Shown here: in pieces, positions 1 through 11,316 of the stretch
How the letters are laid out: each line of letters opens with the position of its first letter
How positions within the stretch are numbered: the stretch's first letter is position 1
Assembly: GCA_964017045.1 (NCBI GenBank)
Contig: OZ024807.1
Span: forward strand, 6,324,481-6,388,480
Length of the DNA: 64,000 bases
Direction: 5' to 3'
DNA from: Omphiscola glabra
Lineage: Eukaryota > Mollusca > Gastropoda > Lymnaeidae
Notes under the pieces: generated by a model
What the model saw: only the letters and a program-made list of their open reading frames with translations
Database searches by the model: none
Told to the model about the DNA's origin: nothing
Program-made: the position numbers and the translations under genes

Positions 1-159
1 TTACTAATGAAGAGTCTTCTGCCCACTAGAGGAGTTGAAATAATGGGTTTAAGGTCGTTTTAACCTTACATCCAAACCGAAAAATGGCCATCGTCAAAAG
101 GCTTAGCTAAGAATAAAGGTATAAGAAGCGTCACCAAAATAGCTAAGAATACCAAAATT

Positions 160-290
160 TCATCGTGTTCAGCTTATATTAGACCAAAACTGCATCATGT
201 TCAGGTAAAATTGGACCTAAACTTCATGATGCTCAGCTAATATTAGACCAAAAGGTCATCACACTATGTCCTGCTAAGATGGACCACACA
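160..290. repeat. Degenerate ~32-bp tandem repeat, about 4 copies
   Basis: Four diverged units each begin with a CATCRTGTTCAG-like block and continue with a TTAGACCAAAA-like block. The spacing is about 32 bp. Copies differ at many positions, so the array is old. No gene is visible around it. Confidence 0.5.
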
Positions 291-300
291 GGCGATGGCA

Positions 301-814
301 CCAAATACTCATTCGGGCTCTAAATTGCAGTCGATTCTTTTAGAATAAATGTAGATTTTTATTGACCTCAACACCTCGACTCCTGCTCCACAGCCTTGCT
401 CTTAATCTACCTCCTCATCTTTCGTCGACGGCTTTAGCGCCACGATGCCACGTCTTTGGAAGCAGCCACGATAAAAGACGCCGACGGAAGTCCTAATCAA
501 AGGCGTTACCCACTCGCCCCCTCCTCCCCTTCCCCACCTTTGGAGCCCTACCACAAACCCCCTGCCACTCCACCTGCCACCTCCAAAGTTCTACAATACC
601 ACATATTTCCCGTGTGTGCCGACAGCTGTACCCCCCCCCCCCCCCGAATAAAACCGTAAATTAATCAGCGGCCTCCCAAAATTATGCCAACACCACGTGT
701 GAATGCAGCCCTCGGATTACTGCCGTGTGTTGCAGTATTTCAGCATTTCTTTCTCGTGGTAATTGTGATTAACTCACCCTGATATTGTGTCTGATTTATT
801 TTAAAAAAAATATG
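301..814. other. Non-coding stretch, nothing recognised
   Basis: The stretch is C/A-rich with a run of 15 C at 631-645. A 67-codon open frame at 456-659 runs into the poly-C tract and looks like chance. I see no splice-site or domain evidence. Confidence 0.5.
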
Positions 815-1034
815 ATTATAAGTCTAGGAATCCGCTCGCGGAACAGTTTGCCTCAATCTTTGAGGGAAATGGAAAATGATAAAAAAAAAATCATTTAAGA
901 AACATTTAAAGACTTTTTTTCTTTAAATGGATTTAGGAACACCAGAGCGCAGTGAGCATGTTAAAGTAGCATGGATACAAGCGCTATATAAATATCCAAT
1001 CAATCAAACAATCAATCAATCAATCAATCAACAA
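815..1034 (+). mobile_element. LINE 3' end (L2/CR1-like remnant) with (CAAT)n tail
   Basis: Translating 829-925 gives RSRNSLPQSLREME and then, after a one-base frame change within the A-run at 880-890, SFKKHLKTFF followed by a stop. The pattern NSLP..LR...SFKK.LKT is the usual last segment of reverse transcriptases of L2/CR1-type non-LTR retrotransposons. A short 3' untranslated region follows, containing GCGCTATATAAAT, and then a (CAAT)n tail at 996-1034, as expected for a LINE or a SINE that borrows its tail. No upstream catalytic domain is present, so this is a 5'-truncated dead copy. The clade is inferred from the C-terminal motif alone. Confidence 0.6.
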
Positions 1035-1208
1035 TAACGGAAGTTTTATAAAATATCTATTATACTTAACGACCACCACCACAACAAATATAGTAACGTA
1101 GTGGCCGGGCGTATATGACGCAGGGGCGCGTAAGACGCACCCCCTCCCTTTTTATACACATTTGACATGTGTACATTACCGGCACCCTACATTTTAGGCG
1201 TATTTTAG

Positions 1209-1315
1209 TGGGGGCTTGTGGTGGGGGTTTGTGGTGGGGGTTTGTGGTGGGGGCTTGTGGTGTGGGTTTGTGCTGGGGGTTGTGGTGGGGGCTTGTGGTG
1301 GGGTTTGTGGTGTGG
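1209..1315. repeat. GT-rich minisatellite, ~13-bp unit
   Basis: About eight copies of a unit close to TTTGTGGTGGGGG. A related GT-rich array lies at 4186-4300. The many GGGG runs could form G-quadruplexes on this strand. Confidence 0.85.
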
Positions 1316-1482
1316 ATAAATAAACATAAAAATGTCATTATTGTTCCCTGGCACTACCAGGTAATGGTTCAATGGAATTCATTCTTTCTTTAAATCCAGG
1401 TAACATCTGTCATGTTATTTATTTCACGCATGATTGACTCGACACGTGTTTGTTTCTTTGTGTGTTGTGATTTGGCCTAAAG

Positions 1483-2333
1483 GGCATCTTTAGGCCAGTC
1501 TGGTAAAAAGGCATCGTTAGACCGGTCCAGAAATAGGCATCTTTAGGCCTGTCTGTGAAAAGCCATCTCTAGGCCTGTCTGGGAAAAGGAATCTTTAGGC
1601 CTGTCTGGGAAAATGCATCGTTAGGCCTGTCTGGGAAAAGGCATCTTTAGGCATGTCTAAGAAAAGGCATCTTAAGACCTGTCTGGGAAAAGGAATCTTT
1701 AGGCCTGTCTGGGAAAAAGCATCTTTATGCCTGTGTGGGAAAAGGCATCTCTAGGCATGTCTAGGAAAGGGCATCTATAGGCCTGTCTGGAAAAAGGCAT
1801 CTTTAGGCCTGTCTGGGAAAAGGCATCTTAAGGCCTCTCTGGGAAAAGGCATCTTGAGGCCTGTCTGGGAAAAGGCATCTTTAGGCCTGTCTAGGAAAAG
1901 GCATCTTTAGGCCTGTGTGGGAAAAGACATCTCTAGGCATGTCCAGGGAAAGGCATCTTTAGGCCTGTCTGGGAAAAGGCATCTTTAGGCCTGTCTGGGA
2001 AAAGGCATCTTTAGGCCTGTCTGGGAAAAGGCATCTTTAGACCTGTCTAGGAAAAGGCATCTTAAGGCGTGTCTGGGAAAAGGCATCTTTAGATCTGTCT
2101 AGGAAAAGGCATCTTAAGGCGTGTCTGGGAAAAGGCATCTTAAGTCGTGTCTGGGAAAGGCATCTTTAGATCTGTCTAGGAAAAGGCATCTTTAGGCGTG
2201 TCTAGGAAAAGGCATCTTTAGACCTGTCTAGGAAAAGGCATCTTAAGGCGTGTCTGGGAAAAGGCATCTTTAGATCTGTCTAGGAAAAGGCATCTTAAGG
2301 CGTGTCTGGGAAAAGGCATCGTTCGGCCTGTCT
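1483..2333. repeat. 26-bp minisatellite, about 33 copies
   Basis: The repeated core is GGCATCTTTAGGCCTGTCT followed by GGGAAAA. Copies vary by a few substitutions, such as TTTAGG to TTAAGG and GGCCTG to GGCGTG, with one-base length changes. The later third is dominated by a variant pair carrying AGATCTGTCTAGG and AGGCGTGTCTGGG, so a two-unit block was amplified secondarily. The array ends abruptly in a T-run. Confidence 0.97.
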
Positions 2334-3000
2334 TTTTTTTTTTTTCTTTTCTTTTGGGTCAATACGCTGTCTTTCCTATAGAGGGGCGTACTTTTACAAT
2401 AGATATGATACACGAAACGCTTCTTCTCAATCCACGTATCGATCAAGATGGCTTAATTTCTCATCGGAATAAAACACACTTCAACGATATAATTATACCT
2501 TACCTTTTATCGCCAACCTTTCGATGAATTATTCGCCCAGCCCCCCCCCCCCCCCCCGGGCTTCTTTCAACCTCTCCTGTTGACTCACGTTATCTCACCA
2601 TCAATATCCATATAGTATCTATGACCTCCGCGCATCACCTACTGACAGTCTCTATACATGTACCCTAGCCATCCTTCCCGTCAGAGTCCGGTATTCGTTA
2701 CCTCTCAATATCTTTGGCTAACAGAACCCCCATTACCTTTCACCATCTAAGTTCGCCGTCAGTATCCATTACTTATCAGACTTGTATCTTCCGTATCTGT
2801 TACGCCTCATCGTCAGGCGGGTGTAAGTATTCACTGCCTCTCAGTATCCTCCTCTGAAGGGCCCATCATCACCTATCACATACTTGACGTACAACTAAGA
2901 TGCACCCCCCCCTTTTTTTTTTCCTTTTTTTCCCCCTTTATCCTAACACCCCGGCATTCCAGTGGATTTTAATCCGGGGTTCATAATGTAAAAGTCTATA
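2334..3000. other. Pyrimidine-rich non-coding stretch
   Basis: It holds a T-run at 2334-2345, 17 C at 2541-2557 and a C/T tract near 2907-2935. Between 2580 and 2880 short motifs like TCAGTATCCATTAC and CTCTCAGTATC recur irregularly, which may be a worn-out minisatellite. No gene is seen. Confidence 0.45.
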
Positions 3001-3004
3001 CTAT

Positions 3005-3200
3005 TGTCCTGTGTATATCGCCACCTGCCTCACCCCCCCCCCCAAACCCTAAAAAAGCCATATGCGTTTCGCATGTTGTGCACTCAGTAGTCCTATCGTA
3101 TACTGTCATTGTTATGTCGCCATCTGCCTCTCACCCGCTTCCCCCCAAAGACATAGTCACGTTGCATATCGTGAACACATTGGTCCTGGCATCTCTGGAA
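3005..3200. repeat. Diverged tandem duplication, ~100-bp unit, 2 copies
   Basis: The segment starting near 3005 (TCGCCACCTGCCTC, poly-C, TTTCGCATGTTGTG, TAGTCCT) is matched in the same order about 100 bp on (TCGCCATCTGCCTC, C-rich, TTGCATATCGTG, TTGGTCCT). The two copies differ at many sites. Confidence 0.5.
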
Positions 3201-3448
3201 AACTTGCTCTGGTGTGTCAGGTGACCTCGTGAGTTTGATTGGTGATGATGAGCCGTGGTTCCTCCCACGCCGCAACTGATGAATTATTCGCGCCACCGCC
3301 GCGACACGACGATGACACGGTGAAGTTGACGTCGCCTTAGCGTTCATGCGGTTCATGCTTCACGCCGAGTGTGATTACAGGTACCAGTGATCATCAGAGA
3401 GTGAGTGCACGAAAACAATGAGAGGAGAGGGTTTAATGGGAGGCTAGG

Positions 3449-3608
3449 TGAGAGGGTTGGAAGGGGTTGATAGGGAAGATATGTCAGAGGGTTGGAAAGG
3501 TTTGATTTGGAAGAGATCCGAGTGGGTTGGTAGGGGTTGATTTGGGAATATATCTGAAAGGGTCGGTAGGGAGTGATTTGGAAGATATATGAGAGGGTTG
3601 AGAGTTGA
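3449..3608. repeat. Degenerate ~37-bp minisatellite, 4-5 copies
   Basis: Units contain GAGGGTTGGAAGGGGTTGAT and then TTGGGAAGATAT, with substitutions in every copy. Purine-rich and decayed. Confidence 0.7.
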
Positions 3609-4185
3609 AAAAAGTTGGTTCAGTTATAGAATGGTGTGCTCAACGGCTGGGGAGAGAAAAGCGTCAATTTTATGGTTAGGGGTCGAAAACTAAATTATAA
3701 TATAAAAAAGGAGTAAATATGAAAACAATATATATTTATATAAATATAAATATTTATGCTAGCCAATAAGGAATTGGTGTAGGCAGAAAGTACAACAATG
3801 CAAATAGCGATGAATACTATTTTTAAAAAAATCTATGGATATATTTTTATAATACAGAAAATATTGCGTTTGTGTAGTTGTGTGCTGTGTGTGTGTGCGT
3901 GTTTAAACTTTGTTTCTGCTGCCAGCTGACCCATTTCACGTCTGGTTTTTCTCACTGCACGTTCGCCCGCTGTTGTCTCCAATTATGTGTATTATTTATT
4001 ATGAGCTGCCCGGATGCTGGTTGAACGATGCCGTATCTGGAACCGGAAACAGAAGATGAATAGGCGTGAGCCCAGTTTGAGATAAGTGCGGGAGTGGCGT
4101 TTTTAAAAGTGTCGGACATGATCATTTTTCAGAGTTGGACGATGTTTGAGAGATGAGCCGGGGAGCGCAGGAAAGTGGTAGGGTT

Positions 4186-4300
4186 TCTTTGTTTGTGGTG
4201 GGGGGTGGTGGGGTGGGGGGTTTCTGGTGTGGGTTTGTGGTAGGGTTTGTGGTGAAGGGCTTGTGTTGTGTGTTTGTGGCGGGGGTTTTATGGTGTGGTG
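4186..4300. repeat. GT-rich repeat tract related to 1209-1315
   Basis: Irregular TTTGTGGTGGGG-type units, the same motif as at 1209-1315 but less regular. Open frames crossing it are a result of composition. Confidence 0.7.
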
Positions 4301-4328
4301 TAACTCGGTCGCTTTATCGTTTCCTTAA

Positions 4329-4428
4329 TTGGGCATTAGATGGCAGCTGACGGACAAGTACATAGTGAGTTGTAACTTTTGGGCATTAGTTGGCAGCTGA
4401 CGGACAAGTACATAGTGAGTTGTAACTG
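4329..4428. repeat. Exact-period 50-bp tandem duplication
   Basis: Two units begin GGGCATTAG at 4331 and 4381, with one substitution over most of the length. This is a recent local duplication. Confidence 0.9.
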
Positions 4429-4493
4429 ACGGGACCGGGAACATGTTACAGAGCTATAGAAATCGATACATTTGCTTTGAAGATCCCTTAGAA

Positions 4494-4696
4494 CAGTGGT
4501 TCTCAACCTTCCTGATGCCGCGACCCTTTAACTTTAATACAGTTCCTCGTGTTGGGGCGACCCCCGACCACAAAATTATCTTCGTTGCTACTTCATAACT
4601 GTAGACTATATATGTTTTCCGATGGTCTTAGGCGACCCATGTGTAAGGGTCGTTCGACCCGCAAAAGGGTCGCGACCCACGGGCTGAGAACCGTTG
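4494..4696 (+). mobile_element. SPIN-like hAT (Buster group) MITE, copy 1
   Basis: The left end is CAGTGGTTCTCAACCTT and the right end is the inverted partner, ending GAGAACCGTTG. Inside are CCGCGACCCTTTA, GCTACTTCATAACTGTAG, GATGGTCTTAGGCGACCC and GGGTCGCGACCCAC, in the order I know from SPIN non-autonomous elements. Flanks are CCTTAGAA on the left and CCGCAGAA on the right, 6 of 8 matching, which is a worn 8-bp target-site duplication with TA at its centre. No transposase is encoded (203 bp), so mobility would have needed an enzyme made elsewhere. Shares CAGTTCCT and TTTTCCGATGG with the copy at 59765-59934. Confidence 0.88.
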
Positions 4697-5642
4697 CCGC
4701 AGAAAGACAGAGTTTGACAGAGAAAGACACTTTGTAGTTTACAAGGTGTAACTAGGTTAATCTATAACTGTTCTTCTTATATAGAGGATTGTCTACCACT
4801 GGAGACACCACTATTACAGTCTTCAGACTTATAAGGGTGCTCCCTCTTTTGCTAAATCAGATACAAGACTCTCAGCGCTTTCTTAAAGGAACTACCGAGC
4901 TCTGTTGATGGTTTTTGTTTTTGTTGATTTTTTGTTTGCACACTTCACTTGGATTAAATTACTGAAAGAGTCGCATCAAATATCAGAGCGTAAATAATGG
5001 CACCTCAATAGCAATATAATAATTTTTGTTCTGTCTCTATACAGCTGTTCTTTATTACATAAATGTATTTTATGTTATTGTCACGATTATGTCTCTTTTG
5101 CTAATATTTTTTATGTACAGTGCGGTCAGCCTGGCTCTAGGCTGGGGTACCGCGCTAAATAAGACAACTAATAATAATAATAATCATCATAAAAAACATC
5201 ATTGGTCAGCTCAAAATAATAATTATATCATTGGAAAGATAGATGAAGCCAACATACTTCATAACAGTTAAATATATATCTCTCGTTTTCTGGAAAAACC
5301 ACATGCCAGCCGCCATCTTCATAATTTGGTGTACTATCGTTCAAAAGTCTCGTGTTCCCCGAGCGTATCAACACGGAGACGTCACACAAATGTGGGCATT
5401 TTACAGCAGCGCGTAGCTGTAAGTGCAGCGTACTGGACTCCAACAAATGGAAGATTGAAGACCTCTTAAAACCTGACCTTTCATAAGACCCAAACATTTT
5501 GAAAATAAGCCTTTGAAAATGGCCGGTGAAGACTCTGCACAGTGCTCCAATTAAATGCCGAATCGGGCTCAAATGTGTCGTCCCCCCCCCCCAGTCCTTT
5601 TTTTTTAAAGCTTTGCGGTAGTTTCTAACTGAACATCTGAAG

Positions 5643-5983
5643 CAGGGGTGGCCGACCGGCGGCATGACACGACAAGTAGTGCGGCCTTCTGATGTCTGTT
5701 TCATGACAAATGAACGTATGGTTCATTATTCAATTGAAAAAGTAACCCGTTTATATGTATATGCATATATATATAAGTGAGAGAAAAGATAAAAATGTTA
5801 TCACATTAGTTAACAAAACAATAAAACTAATTGAGCATCTCTTTATGTGCGTTAAGAAAATATGGACACTTCTCTACAGAATTTAGCGGCTGATTAAACA
5901 AAATAATAATAATTTTTACAAACTGCATAAGACCCGCGAACGGTTTTTTTTTTTCGCGAATCCTTTTGGGTTGGCCGCCCCTG
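5643..5983 (+). mobile_element. hAT-type MITE with CAGGGGTGGCC ends
   Basis: The left end is CAGGGGTGGCCGACCGGC and the right end is GGTTGGCCGCCCCTG, giving inverted termini of about 16 bp with few mismatches. The flanks are ATCTGAAG and ATCTGAGT (6 of 8 identical), consistent with an 8-bp hAT target duplication of the nTnnnnAn type. The 341-bp interior is AT-rich with a poly-T run and no open frame. It contains CGCGAACGG and CGCGAATCC near the right end. No autonomous partner is visible. Confidence 0.75.
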
Positions 5984-6431
5984 ATCTGAGTAGATTCAAA
6001 AGACAGGAGTATTTTTTACATATTCATTTCTGATGCTAGCCCATGGCATTATGGGGCCCCACTCCATAATATGTGCATGCAGGTGAATTAAACCGTACAT
6101 TTTTTATTATTTTTTTTTCATTTCGACCGTAGACATGTGGATTCTGGGAATTCGGCCAGTGAACTGATTAAAAATCGAGGATGCAGGTTACGTATTCAGG
6201 GGCGTGATCATTTTTTTAAGTATGAGCAGGTAGATATCACTACTAACAAAAGATCACGAAATCACTCAAACTGAATCAATGTTGATCTATTTGCTGTCTC
6301 TATCAATTTTTTTGGGTTTGTTTGTTGTTGATTTCCTCAAATTGAGTGTATGTGGTGCCACGTGACCAATAATTAATGCATACACGAAGCAAGGGAAACG
6401 TTGCCTTCTGTTAACCCTTGAACGCTTAGAG

Positions 6432-6628
6432 CAGTGGTTCTCAACCTTCTTAATGCCGCAGCCCTAAATACAGTCCCTCATGTTGTGGCGACCCCCAGCC
6501 ATAAAAATTATCTTTGTTTCTACTGCATAACTGTAGAGTATATGTGTTTTCAGATAGTCTTAGGCGACCCCTGGTAAAGGGTCGCGCGACCCCCAAATGG
6601 GTCGCGACCCACAGGTTGAGAACCGCTG
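6432..6628 (+). mobile_element. SPIN-like hAT (Buster group) MITE, copy 2, perfect TSD
   Basis: Ends are CAGTGGTTCTCAACCTT and AGGTTGAGAACCGCTG. The element is bracketed by a perfect 8-bp direct repeat GCTTAGAG (6424-6431 and 6629-6636) with TA in the middle, the Buster-group target preference. The interior matches the copy at 30412 closely (CAGTCCCTCATGTTGTGGCG, GTTTTCAGAT), so these two form one subfamily. It is non-coding, 197 bp. Confidence 0.93.
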
Positions 6629-6639
6629 GCTTAGAGTGA

Positions 6640-9010
6640 TTATTAGCATTATAGATCCACGGTTGGTAACATGCCCGAAGTGGGATATATATTTACAGTT
6701 TGAAATGCAACACCATGAAGACGAGTGCAGTGGGGCAACGCAGTAATTAGAAAAAAGCTCGACAGAATAACGTACAAGTGAAATCCTTGGAAGGTAAGAA
6801 GGAAATGAGGTTTCCGAAGAGGGGAAACAAAAACAAGAAAGAAAGGAAAAAAAGGGGGTCCGGGGAGAATGTAGGGTTAAGGTGGGGTGGGGTGGGTTCG
6901 TAGCGCGTGAAGGAAGAGCTTAAAGTGAAGTGAATATCGTGAGATTAATTCTAACGAAGACTCGCCTTGACAAGATAAATAGCCTCGCTGGAACCTGACA
7001 CTGGCGAACTAGCGAGTGGCGACAAGCCCGGTGAACGGACGAATGGAGGTGTCCGCATATTTTGTCGGGTGTCCTTGTCCGAGTCAGGTGTTCGGCGTAC
7101 ACTACTCTTACACAGATGCCTGTCCACGTCAAGGTTTTGTCTACCAAGATGTATATATGTGTGTGTGTAAAAGTCAATATTTTTTGTTACAAATATGTGT
7201 TTGATCTAGTCAATGTTTGTCTGTATAGATCATTGGATGTGTGGCCAAGTTACTTTTCTGTTCACAAAGACAATCGTTTTAATTAGATGAGCTGTGGCTG
7301 TGGAGACGAACTCTTCTTGAAATCGATACAAATTTCACAAACAATGTTAAGTGTGTAAAAAAAAAACGTTTATAATGATATCCTAAGTAAAGACCCTCTT
7401 ATCCCGCCCAGGGACATAAGCTAAGCATGGTCAAGTCCTATTGTTGTGATGCTTTACATTTCAGCTCATATCAGCTACAAAGCTCAAATCAGTTTAGAAA
7501 TATACATACCTTTTTTTTATCGTTTTAGTTATGAAATTATAAAACTTAGTTCAGTGTGTTAGTAAGATCCAAATTAGTATATTTATTATATTGTATAACA
7601 TAGACAAAATAGACCCGAAAGAGGCTATTGGAGAACTAAAAATAAATACAAAATGACACAGCTAGTGATGGACTTAACACTTAGATCTCGGTGAGGTGTA
7701 TAAGTGTGTCGAGCTAGGCAGGAACAGCGAAGTGAAAGAAGTCTCTCTAGTGAGTGGCGCTACGACGCTTGGATGACTGCAACACAGAAATCTGAACGGC
7801 GAAGTATTTATACCTCACTAAGTAACCACATGTGTTTAGTTTTTGTTTGTTTGTTTGTCACACAATCTTGATAGCTATCCACACACACCACGGGGCACGG
7901 TTACTACAGCTTGAGAACCGATCAGCTTGATGAGTGCAAACTTGTATGGTTGAAGGGGTGGGTGAATAAGTCTGAGCAACCCCTCCTAAATATAAGATTT
8001 CAGCATGCACGGCGCATCGGCTGCGTAACTGTTTTTTTTTTTTTTTATAGCGCACGTTTCCGGCAGGAATTACCGAATTTCGCCGTAGTTTAAATGGTGT
8101 CTCCAGTCCTGCCAGCTCCCCTCACCCCCTTTTTCCCCCCGACTCCCTCTGACATCTCCCCGGCTGATAATGCCAGCTTGATTTAATGTCTGGAGAAGAG
8201 TTTTTTTTTTTTCTTCTCCCCATTTTAAAGATTAGGAATGCTGATGTCAAAAGATGGGGTGGGGATGGTGCTACGCTAATGTAAGGAAAAGATGGCGGGG
8301 GGGGGGGGTCATGTTAGGTAACATATACAGCGCGACGTGTAGGAATGAGTGTTTTATTGTTCCAATCAAACGTTATTTTCCTCGCCAAATTACCGTAAAC
8401 CATCTGCAGTCTGCTCCGCGCGTACGTGTAGTGTCTCTACCCTGAATGTGTCACAGACGGAGAAAACTCATTCTCGAAATGGAAAGGGTAAAAAAACAAA
8501 ACAAAAAACAAAAAAACAAAAACCAAGAAGAAAAACGAACAACGATGGCGGAGTAGCTAAGTAATATTTATGACAATCTTGGTTGACGCCTGCCTTGTAT
8601 GTCATTGTTGATTTCGTGGCTCTCTTCTCTGGGTTTTTTTTTTTTTTTTTTGTTCTCTCGGCTCATCCTCGAGTGCTAGTTACGAAAACAATGTCGTATC
8701 CACGTGTGCGCAGTTATGGCGTTTCACTGGTTTCCGTGTGGACTGAGCTCATAATATATTTGGTTTGGTTTGTATAGTTCGTGGCTCCCACAGGCGTTGA
8801 TAATGGAGCCGTATTGCCGTTCCATTTCGTTTAAAACTAAAATAAATAAACATAACTACTGATGAGAAATTATGACACAATGCTGGCGGTCAAACATCTG
8901 AGTTTTGACGGTTTGCCCCAAAACGTGTCGCTGTAGGTAGATTAGGGTTCCTATCTCTGTATCATTCTTCTCAGATTTACTACATACTTTCTAATTGTTT
9001 GCCTAATTGA
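6640..9010. other. Non-coding, mostly unique sequence
   Basis: No gene recognised. There is a short GT tract near 7150-7170, poly-T at 8031-8046, a G-run of about 11 at 8298-8308 and an A/C-rich tract at 8490-8530. Open frames here are below 75 codons and have no recognisable domain. Confidence 0.5.
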
Positions 9011-9017
9011 AATCTAT

Positions 9018-9050
9018 ACACACATATATATGTGTGTGTGTGTGTATATA
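9018..9050. repeat. Compound palindromic microsatellite
   Basis: An (AC)n block, a short (AT)n centre and a (GT)n block in succession form a self-complementary stretch able to fold into a hairpin. Confidence 0.8.
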
Positions 9051-9127
9051 TTATTAATCGAAAGCAACAATTCCATATGTCACAATGTCACTAACGCTAC
9101 CAGATGGCGCTGATTTCACTAAATACA

Positions 9128-9345
9128 ATTATCGATGACTGCGCTAAATAAGATTCCTAAAAATACCACAAGTGCGTTTAGTGCGTAATATGTTCTTTTT
9201 GTTTCCAGCTAATAGTCTCAATTCAAATATGGTGTTATAGATCTGCGTTATAAAAAAAAGAGGGTGGGTGGGTGTGTTGTGAGGGGCATTAAAATATTAA
9301 TATAGTTCAGGGGCGTGAAAAAAATGTGTGCTGTTGCGATCCGGC
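9128..9345 (+). repeat. Dispersed repeat family GTGCGTAATAT, copy 1
   Basis: Shared blocks in order: GACTGCGCTAAAT, AAGTGCGTTTAGTGCGTAAT, TTCTTTTTGTTTCC, ATTAATATAGTTCAGGGGCG. The same order is seen at 24318 and 37545, partly at 14900, and on the opposite strand at 39922. Class unknown: there are no clear inverted ends, and the boundaries are approximate. Confidence 0.65.
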
Positions 9346-9526
9346 TTATTGGTTTAGGGGGTGGGGAGCACTGGTGGGGATTTTATAGTGTGCGTTACTT
9401 GAATGTCCATTTTTTTAAAAAATAATAATTACTTTATTTCAAACATTGGGGCCGCCATTAGCTAGAGATTGTTATATTTATTATACGTAAAGGCGAACCT
9501 CTACTTAAATTATATATATATGGCAT

Positions 9527-9993
9527 CCTTCCGTCTTGGCGAGACGATGGAGTAGCTATATTGTAGTCCTACACTTCGACGAGTGGCTCACTAGGCCAAT
9601 CCTGGAGTGACGATCTCGACTGCATTTCGCGCAGGAGAATGATTATTCCTGGTTAATTTTGGCCTTCCGTGCTGTTCTTTTTGTTGCAAGGGCTTCGTTC
9701 CGCACATCTTCTGCCTTTTTCACTCCTTCGTACACTGCCGCTCGCCAGCTGGAACGTTGTTCGGCAATGATCTCCCATTTGTTGCCTTCAATGTTCGCTT
9801 CTTTCATGCTCTTTTTGCAAACGTCCATATATCTCAGGCGAGGCCGTCCAATAAGTCTTGTCCCTTCTGCCAACTCTCCATACAACAGCATCTTTGGAAT
9901 ACGGCCTTCCTCCATTCTCCTTACATGGCCTGACCAGCGAATGCGCTTCTTGCTAAGAGCGGAGAATATGCTACACATTTTGGAACGTTCAAA
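9527..9993 (-). mobile_element. LINE 3' fragment: reverse transcriptase C-terminus, copy 1
   Basis: The minus-strand frame at 9978-9643 encodes the segment GHVRRMEEGRIPK, LLYGELAEG and GRPRLRYMDVCK, the region that follows the polymerase domain in many non-LTR retrotransposons, then WEIIAEQRSSWR. A TAA stop at 9643 interrupts it. Reading on past the stop gives a zinc-finger-like CAKCSRDRHSRIGLVSHSSKC (last Cys about 30 codons on), which the sister copy at 12885 has uninterrupted. So the stop is a mutation in this copy. The 5' side breaks off at about 9993, just after an LERSKMCSIFS stretch, the usual LINE 5' truncation. The 3' end reads CGGAAGGATGCCA and runs into an (AT)n tail. Exact clade not assigned. 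Confidence 0.88.
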
Positions 9994-10310
9994 TTATAGT
10001 TAAATTATACAGACGGCTTTAAAGGTGACGCTAGTTTTATGCATTAGGTGAAGATTGATAACATTAAAAAAAAACAGTTTTTTTTTAAAATTAATTTTTT
10101 TTAAAAGTTGTGTAAAAGTATTAAAGTGCATTGAGCGATGTCCCCGGCAGAGGCGCTTATATTTCCTCAAATTTCACATTGCGACCCGTCTCAGGTTAAT
10201 CATACTCCAGCCATATTTCATTTCAGCCGTGCAAGCGGATACTAAGGATTATGAATATGACGCTTTTCTTTAGTAGAAGTGTCAGATTTTGGACCCTTGA
10301 GAACGTCTTG

Positions 10311-10507
10311 CCATTCAACATATATCCACCCTAACCAACGCCCCGCCATTCAACATATAACCACCCTCACCAACGCTCCGCCATTCAACATATGAACACC
10401 CTCACCTACGCCCCGCCATTCAACATATGAACACCCTCACCAACGCCCCGCCATTCAACATATAACCACCCTCACCAACGCCCCGCCATTCAACATTTGA
10501 CCACCCT
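10311..10507. repeat. 35-bp minisatellite, about 5.6 copies
   Basis: The core is CCGCCATTCAACATATAACC followed by ACCCTCACCAACG. Period 35 bp (for example CCATTCAACA at 10346 and 10381). Few substitutions. It lies 40 bp before a hAT element. Confidence 0.93.
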
Positions 10508-10546
10508 TTCCACAGGCTGCCACTAAAAAGTTTTGCATCTGTTTGC

Positions 10547-10758
10547 CAGTGGTCGGCAAACCGAAACCGCGGCTTGTGAGCCGCATGTGGCTTTTTAGCG
10601 ACCTGAGTGCAGCTCGGCCTGTCGGCCACAAATCAGTTTTGACTCCCAAAAACATGGTTCTTGACAGGTTCTTGAAAAGAAATTTGGCTCTCAAAAATAT
10701 TTTAATCGTCCTGTTGGCGATTTTTGGCTCTTTTGACTAATGAGTTTGCCGACCACTG
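10547..10758 (+). mobile_element. hAT-type MITE with CAGTGGTCGGCAAAC ends, copy 1
   Basis: The left end CAGTGGTCGGCAAACCG is mirrored by GAGTTTGCCGACCACTG on the right. The interior shows GAGCCGCATGTGGCT, TTAGCGACCTGAGTGC and GGCTCTTTTGACT. The candidate 8-bp flanks are CTGTTTGC and TTGTAACC (5 of 8), a decayed duplication at best. 212 bp, no coding. A second copy is at 19673-19868. Confidence 0.82.
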
Positions 10759-10759
10759 T

Positions 10760-11316
10760 TGTAACCCAAGCGATGTACAAGTCTTATTGAATGTAAATTA
10801 TTTTAATAAAACGCTATACTATTAATTAACAACTTTTTTTTGGTTTATTATTATCTCCAACGAATGTTCCCCCGGCACATTTTAAATACTGCTGCCCCGA
10901 TTATCTCAGAGGCTACCCCGGGCTGGTTTACGACCCTCTGGCGGCACACCGAAGACAGCTACTATTCATTTTCCATTATGGGCACAGCGAGAGGTGGAAC
11001 AATGAATCATCATCTAGACCCCGGTAATCGCCGTCCAATTTATTTCCACAAGGGCGCTTTCTGAGGACGACGACAGGTTTGATTTAAACGGCCGCTACCT
11101 ACCTATCCATTTCCACGTAACTATTCTCCACCAGCCGACCCGATGGCCCAAGTCCCGACAACGTCCCCCCCCCCCCCCACCTCCCCTCGGAACCCTCAGT
11201 CCCAACTTGACGCCCCCCTGGCGCACTTTGATGCCACATTTTGTACAAACGGAGGGGAAACACTTTAAATGGAAACCTTTTTTTTTTCGTGTGGAAGAAG
11301 TCTCTTAGGAGTGAAG
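10760..11316. other. Non-coding, balanced-composition stretch
   Basis: The stretch 10870-11070 has even base composition and no repeats. A 14-C run sits near 11165-11178 and a T-run near 11280. No domain is recognisable in the short frames. Confidence 0.4.

Noticed and set aside
1209..1315. Telomere-like G/T-rich repeat
   Set aside because: The unit is about 13 bp and variable, with no TTAGGG-type motif.
1483..2333. CRISPR array possibility for the regular 26-bp repeats
   Set aside because: Units are directly adjacent with no unique spacers, and the sequence is eukaryotic. The same holds for the other arrays.
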